Shown here: piece by piece, positions 59,030-64,000 of the stretch
Position numbering within the stretch: position 1 is the first letter of the stretch
How the letters are laid out: each line of letters opens with the position of its first letter
DNA from: Notamacropus eugenii
Taxonomy: Eukaryota; Chordata; Mammalia; Diprotodontia; Macropodidae
Assembly (NCBI RefSeq): GCF_028372415.1
Contig: NC_092875.1
Location: forward strand, 145,670,856-145,734,855
Reading direction: 5' to 3'
Length of the DNA: 64,000 nucleotides
Made by a program: the position numbers and the translations under genes
Notes under the pieces: model-generated
What the model saw: only the letters and a program-made list of their open reading frames with translations
Database searches by the model: none
What the model was told of the DNA's origin: nothing

Positions 59030-60570
59030 ACACTTTTTGCCGCTCCGAGGCAGAATTCCGGGAGCGGTTCGCCTCGGCATGCTGGCCCAGCCCGCGACTC
59101 CCAAGCGGGGATGTCCAAGGGCCTAGGGCCGGTGCGATGGTCATCAAGGGAAGCGCCCGTCTTGAGGGTGCACGAGAGCGGCCGGGAGTGTGTGCGCGCG
59201 CGTGTGACGCAGCCTCTTCTGCCCGAATAGGTGGGCAAACAGCACCCACAGAGGGAGGTCCCCGTCCCGCAGACAGAGTGCCGCCTTCTGCTCCCCGGAG
59301 CGAGCCCTTCTTCCCCACGGTCACTCCGATTCCTCCCACTCACCAACAAGGCGGGTCAAAGGGGAGCTGGCCCAAGCCGAGACCTCCCCTCCCCCCGCCC
59401 CCACGCTGCGCCCTGCTCCAGGATCCCCAGCTGGAAGAGAGCAGACAGCGGCGGGAGTTGAGGCTCTCGGCCATCGATTGTTGCGGTCTGGCTCCTACGT
59501 TTCCCCCTCCCCCTTCCCTCCCGAGACTCCAGACGGCCTCGAAGCTAGAGGCTGGGAGGAAAAGCGGGACCAGGCGGGGTGGAGGGATTGCCGAACGCAC
59601 GGATGAGTGTGTGTGGGAGCTCGCGTTCTGTCTGGCGAGCGGCGGCGGTGGCGGCGGGGGGGCTGTCTCAGTGGCGCGAGGCCGGTGCACGCCCCCCCCC
59701 CCCTCACGCCAGCGGCCCCCCGAGCGCTTGCCGCCTACTCCGCGCGGTGTCCTAGCGCGGCTCCGGAGGGGAGGGAGTGAGTGAGAGGGAGGGAGGGGGG
59801 TTAGCGGCGGCTCCGGCAGCGGCGCGGGCTCCCTCCCCTCACCCCCCCGTTCCCCCCGCCGCGGCGTGTGCTGGGAGGGAGCAGCCGGGGGCTCGGCGGC
59901 GGCGGAGGCGGCAGCGGCGTCTCTCTCCGGCTCCTCCTCCCGGTTCCCTCCATCCATCTGCCGCGGCCATGGCCCGTCTCGGGAGCACAAAGGAGCCCCC
60001 GGGCTGGAGGTCGGTTCGGCTCCTGTTCTTTCTCGTCAGTGTGGGCGGTAAGTGTCCCCCCCCACCCTCGGCAGCCCCCCTTGGCAGTGAAGGAACAAAG
60101 CCCCCATCCCTTCGTCTCCCCGCCCCGAGGCCTCCCCCGGGACGGACGGAAGAGAGCCCGGCTCCGCGGGGCGCACAAAGGCGGCGCTGGTGCTCCCACC
60201 TGCGAGGGAGCCTCGGAGTTGTCCTGGGCTGGAGGGCTTCCCCCGCCCGGGGGAGGAAAAGTGTTGGAGGGAGCACTCTTCCTGCTCCCCCTCCGACTCC
60301 CCTCCCCAGCCTTTCAGGAAGTTCTCCGCTCCCCCGGGAGCGCCGAGGGGGCCCTGCCCGAGCCCCCTGCCCCCCTGGGGGCCGAGGCTCCCTTGGGGCG
60401 GGCTTGCGCTGTCCTAGTCACTTGGGAGCAGCCCGCCCGCCCAGGAAGGCCTGCGAAGAGTTTCCAGCCCCTCTCCCGCGGTCTCGGGAGCGCTTTACGT
60501 TGTTCTGGCTGTCCTACGGAGGATCCTGGGACTCCGGAGCCCCGTTGTCATCGAGGCACCCGCGACGTTC
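59030..60570. promoter_or_regulatory. CpG island promoter region
   Basis: Abrupt change to GC-rich, CpG-dense sequence against an AT-rich, CpG-poor flank. It contains GGC/GGCGGC-rich stretches (59,637-59,660; 59,894-59,915), a 12-C run (59,692-59,703), and several GC-box-like GGGCGG/CCGCCC motifs. No TATA box stands out, as is usual for CpG-island promoters. The transcription start cannot be placed from sequence alone; it should lie upstream of the ATG at 59,969. A divergent transcript from the other strand is possible but unsupported. Confidence 0.85.
59969..60047 (+). CDS. First coding exon of an unidentified secreted or membrane protein (partial)
   Basis: ATG at 59,969 lies in a strong Kozak context (gcggccATGg). 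It opens 26 codons plus one base before a canonical donor, G|GTAAGT at 60,048. The peptide starts MARLGSTKEPPGW, followed by RSVR and a hydrophobic run LLFFLVSVG: the layout of a signal peptide (polar n-region, basic residues, h-region), with cleavage probably near or past the exon end. The intron is phase 1, common after signal-peptide exons of receptors, adhesion proteins and other secreted proteins. The frame stays open upstream to about 59,777 but has no ATG there, so 59,969 is the best start. I do not recognise the gene. Downstream exons lie beyond the window. Confidence 0.65.
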
Positions 60571-61174
60571 TCTGATCTTCTTCCAGATGGGATGGAGGGG
60601 CCCCTCTTTACCTTGTGTGGTTAGGAAAGGAGAGCGAGAATGTCTTGAAAGCTTCCTCTAAGGGCTGAGAAGAGCTTTAGGAGTAAACCTGCGCTAGGCT
60701 GGAGAAAGGGGGACCCTCGGTTACATCCCGTAATCCAGGTCCGACCCCTCCATACACTTGGGGTCAGCACATGAAGTAACCAGAGTTGAACAGGAAAAAA
60801 AAGCAAAAATTAATTTAACTTAAATCTATTTGTTTTGGAATTTAATTATGTCAGTCATACATACACTCCATTTGAACAGTGTATCTTCTCAGAGGGTTCC
60901 TGTGATCATATGTCACAGATGAACGTTGTCATAAGCTTTTCTGAAAACCTCCACCAGCGGTATACGTGGTAGCTGTTTTAACTCCTGGCAAGTTATAAAG
61001 TATTGTAGTAGAATTATTTGCTTAAAGTGGCATCCACTGTTTCTTGCTTGTTATCACTTTTCTAGGTGTTCTTTCAGATATATGACTCTAGGTCCTGATG
61101 GGTTAATATGTTGTCTTTTGCATTTGAGATTGTTACCCAAGATAGCGTTATTTATGTCTAAAAAAACCTGGTTT

Positions 61175-61360
61175 TAGATTAAGAATTCCTGGTTTAGAAT
61201 TCCATCTTTAGACATACTAGTTGTATGACTGGTTATAAATCAGTTAACCCCATTGAACATGGTTTTCTTCATCTGTAATATGGTAATAATACTTGTGCAT
61301 TGCTTCCCAAGAGTTTTGAGGAAAGTATTTTGTAAACTTTACAGTTTTTCTTTTTAAGAT
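61175..61360 (+). repeat. MIR/CORE-SINE in intron 1
   Basis: 'tagttgtatgactggttata', 'ttcttcatctgtaatatggt', 'gaggaaagtattttgtaaac'. Confidence 0.65.
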
Positions 61361-62954
61361 CAATACATGATTTCCGATTGTTCATTTTCTGAGTCAGCAG
61401 TGATCATCAGTTTGTGGATCTAGTTTTACACTAAAGATCAGTAAACTGCCTTGTTCCTTTCAACCTAAAGGAGTCTCAAGTTTTGAGCTAGCATTTGGAG
61501 AGTTAGTTTAAATTGGAGTGGTCCTGGATGGTAGAGGAGATGAGGAGAAAGGGGGAGTGGGTGGTTGTCAGACTTAGTTCAAGAACTTGGGTATACTCAA
61601 CTATATCCTTGCTAAGGAAATCCAAGCTATTGACTTGTGAACTATGAGGTTAAACTAGACTAGAACAGATTTTTATCCCTTGAGTTTAGGTTGGAATTAC
61701 TTCAGCCTCCAGGGATGGGATACCAAGAAGTGTGTATGTAGGTTGTTTGCTTTCCTGCATTCTCTTCTGCTTTCTTTGTACATATATTGATCAATTGAGT
61801 TTTTACCAAAAAGTGAAGTTTTACACTAAGTAAAACATTGAAAAGTGTTTGGTTTTTCCGTTTGCAAGTATTTTCCCAGGTGTAACAGAAGACCTAAACT
61901 TAGTTTTCTAAAAATATCTTTGCAAAATTTTAATATAGACATGAGAGCTTTTGTTTTTTAAAAGCTAGGAATGATTATGCCAAGCATGACTTCCCAAGCC
62001 ACTCAAGAATTTCACTGTGCAAGAAAAGAGGAGGGAGAGAGCCAGGCAGACCATCAAGCAGTGCCTTTACTGTGATGAAAGAAAATCATTGCCCTACATC
62101 TATCTGGGAAACTTATATTTGTATTTGTTCATTTTCTCTTTTCATTTTATCCAGCCCTATCTGGGTTTATGTCAAAGTCTAAAGACTGGAATATAACCTA
62201 TCTTGAAAAATGTCCCTTGAGTTTCTGGGACATTTTTTGTTTAAAATGCATTTTCTGAGTAGTCTTCCAAAGCAATTCTAATGTGCCGTAAAAGAACTAA
62301 TTTTTCCCTGCCACCGTAGTGTGGATCCCACTCTGAAGACCATGATGTTTGGCTTATATGAAGCCATTTCCATCTCTAACTGCTTCACGTTGCCATTTCT
62401 TAGCTTTCAGCATTAATGTTGCATAGCTTTGACTTTGACTTTGATAATTCTTTGAAGCATTTCATGTGCTTGCCTTATGTGCTTCTCTGCATTTATTTGC
62501 TTTGGCATGCTTATTCTCACATGACCGTTATGGGTGAACTCAGATGTATGTGGCTTTGATACTTGCAAGTAACTTTTCTGAACTCCAAAGCCATATTTTG
62601 GAAACTCTGAATTATTATATAAAGCAGGCTTTTTTTTTTTCTTTTTGAAGATATAGCTGGATAGGTACAGTTACCTGCGAACAGTGGCTATATATCTTGA
62701 CAGTGTTGTAGGCTTATAGGACCTAGAAGCAAAGGACTAAATTGCAGAAACATGCTTCTTTATCTTCCTTGCAAGTTTACTTACAGGTTTTGAAGGGACA
62801 AGAGCACTAGTGATAACCAAGATTTCTCCCCAGGAACTGTGCTGGTGCTGTTAGCATTAAGGGAAAGGGACTGGATCGGTGGTTTTATTGGTATATAGGA
62901 AACTCCCAGATGAGGAAAATCCCTTTATCAATGCAGGTTGTTACCTCTCTACAA

Positions 62955-63080
62955 TTTAGAGTCCTCAGAATAGTTAAGTAACTTTCCCTGAATCATATAG
63001 TATATGTCAGAGGTAGAGACATGAACCCTGGTCTTCTTGGCTCTGAAATGAGCTCTCTGTCCATTATGCTAAACTCTTAC
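62955..63080 (-). repeat. MIR fragment (antisense) in intron 1
   Basis: 'gttaagtaactttccctgaa', 'gtatatgtcagaggtagaga', 'gaaccctggtcttcttggct', 'tgtccattatgctaaactc'. Confidence 0.7.
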
Positions 63081-63589
63081 TATTAGCAATAGGTTTTTTT
63101 TGTTGTCATTCAAGTGCCTCCTAGAGTCCCATATATGAATACATGATTTCTAGGGCTATCAAGTGTCATATAGAACACTCTTGTTTCTAGCTGTTAGGGT
63201 CCTCATAGTCAGCAAATGGAATAGCTTCATTGTTTTTAAAAGCCTCTTTTCTCCCAGATGAAGATTTAATATTCACTAGTTCTGTGAGTACATATGTCTT
63301 TGAGAAGTATGTGCAGAAAATTTCCAGATTCTTTATTTGGGTTATTTAACCTAGAGAAAACTGAGAAATGTTGCTTGTAGTGACTGTTTGGTAGAAAATG
63401 AGACTTTCCATCATACTTGATGGCATGTATGAGTAAGCTGATTTTCAACCAATAATACTTTGCTGACTGAAAATGAATTCAATAAAGATTGTTAACTCTG
63501 TTCTATGCACAACACCATATTCAATGTTATGGGGGTGGTGGTGGGGACAAATGACATTAGTTTTGCACTTAACTTTAAAGTCTTGCATG

Positions 63590-64000
63590 TCATTCAGTAA
63601 GTAAATATTAAGTGCCTGGTATATGGCAGGCACTGTGTTAAGCATTGGACATTCAAAGAAAGGCAGATAGTTCTTGCCCTCAAGGAGCTCACAATCTAAT
63701 GGAGGAGACAACTTGCAGACAGCTACATACAAATGAGCCATATACAGGATAAATAGAGAATAATCAACAGAGGGAAGGGACTAGAATTAAAAGAGAATTT
63801 GGGAAAGGCTTCCTGTAGAATGTAGGATTTTAGTTGGGACTTAAAGGAAGCCAAGAGGGATACCCTTCCAAACATGAGGGGGAGTTAGTGAAAATGCCCT
63901 GAGTTGAGAGAAACGAATATCTTGTTCAAGAAATAGCAAGGAGACCAGTATCACTGGAACAAAGAGAGGGGAAGGGTGTAAAGTGTAAGACAGCAAAGTG
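63590..64000 (-). repeat. L2 LINE 3' end (antisense), running off the window
   Basis: 'attaagtgcctggtatatgg', 'aggcactgtgttaagcattg', 'ctcaaggagctcacaatcta', 'gggaaaggcttcctgtagaa'. One of the best preserved L2 tails here. Confidence 0.8.

Larger units (their letters stand above)
60048..64000 (+). other. Presumed intron 1 (5' part)
   Basis: Begins at the GTAAGT donor after exon 1. The first 500 bp are still CpG-rich, then composition returns to AT-rich. No second exon is recognisable before the window ends. It carries scattered old repeats listed separately. Open reading frames through 60,661 and on the minus strand are by-products of GC richness. Confidence 0.55.

Noticed and set aside
59340..59990. 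216-codon minus-strand open frame and several long plus-strand frames in the CpG island
   Set aside because: GC-rich sequence lacks stop codons by chance. The products are Pro/Arg/Gly-rich with no domain.
59777..60661. 294-codon open frame spanning exon 1 and beyond
   Set aside because: It begins at a GTG codon and reads through a strong splice donor at 60,048. Only 59,969-60,047 is supported as coding.
1..64000. CRISPR arrays, prokaryotic operons, phage or plasmid features
   Set aside because: No regularly spaced repeats or prokaryotic gene structure. All evidence points to vertebrate nuclear DNA.

Overview
The window is vertebrate nuclear DNA and almost certainly marsupial. The organism call rests on the repeats. 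Several SINEs share a tRNA-like head (GGCAGCTAGGTGG.. followed by CAGTGGATAGAGC) known from marsupial genomes. They occur with CORE-SINE/MIR and L2 copies, half-L1 (HAL1) type elements, and RTE-type LINEs whose 3' tails the SINEs share. I see no bacterial, plasmid or organelle features, no operon, no CRISPR array, and no tRNA or rRNA gene.

From 1 to about 58.8 kb I find no host protein-coding gene. The region is AT-rich and built from nested dead or dying transposons. In order, the main ones are: a CR1/L3 LINE (2.1-3.8 kb) cut by later SINEs; a solo LTR with a 5-bp target duplication inside an L2 (4.47-4.97 kb); a 5'-truncated L1 with a 16-bp target duplication (7.72-8.77 kb); an L1 5'UTR+ORF1 fragment (23.0-24.4 kb); a Tc1-type DNA transposon relic (about 27.1-28.1 kb); a long APE-RT LINE relic (29.4-32.15 kb); a candidate second solo LTR (33.16-34.54 kb); two marsupial tRNA-SINEs (35.55 and 42.02 kb); an internally deleted L1 (44.4-46.8 kb); a palindromic MITE (47.3-47.5 kb); a degenerate RTE (50.0-50.96 kb); and a full-length half-L1 with a perfect 16-bp target duplication (52.5-55.4 kb). 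Many short L2 and MIR fragments fill the gaps.

From about 59.03 to 60.57 kb the composition changes sharply to a CpG island. It holds the first coding exon of a gene on the + strand: an ATG in strong context at 59,969, 26 codons encoding a signal-peptide-like sequence, then a canonical splice donor at 60,048. The rest of the window (60.05-64 kb) looks like the start of intron 1. I could not identify the gene from its signal peptide alone.

The mobile elements form two replication systems that can be read from their 3' ends. L1 supplies the tail shared by the L1 and half-L1 copies. RTE-type LINEs supply the tails of the tRNA-SINEs: one SINE type carries a BovB-like tail, the other the tail of a LINE whose ORF ends in a zinc-finger-like motif. 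Repeat family names are from memory of consensus sequences, not from a database search.
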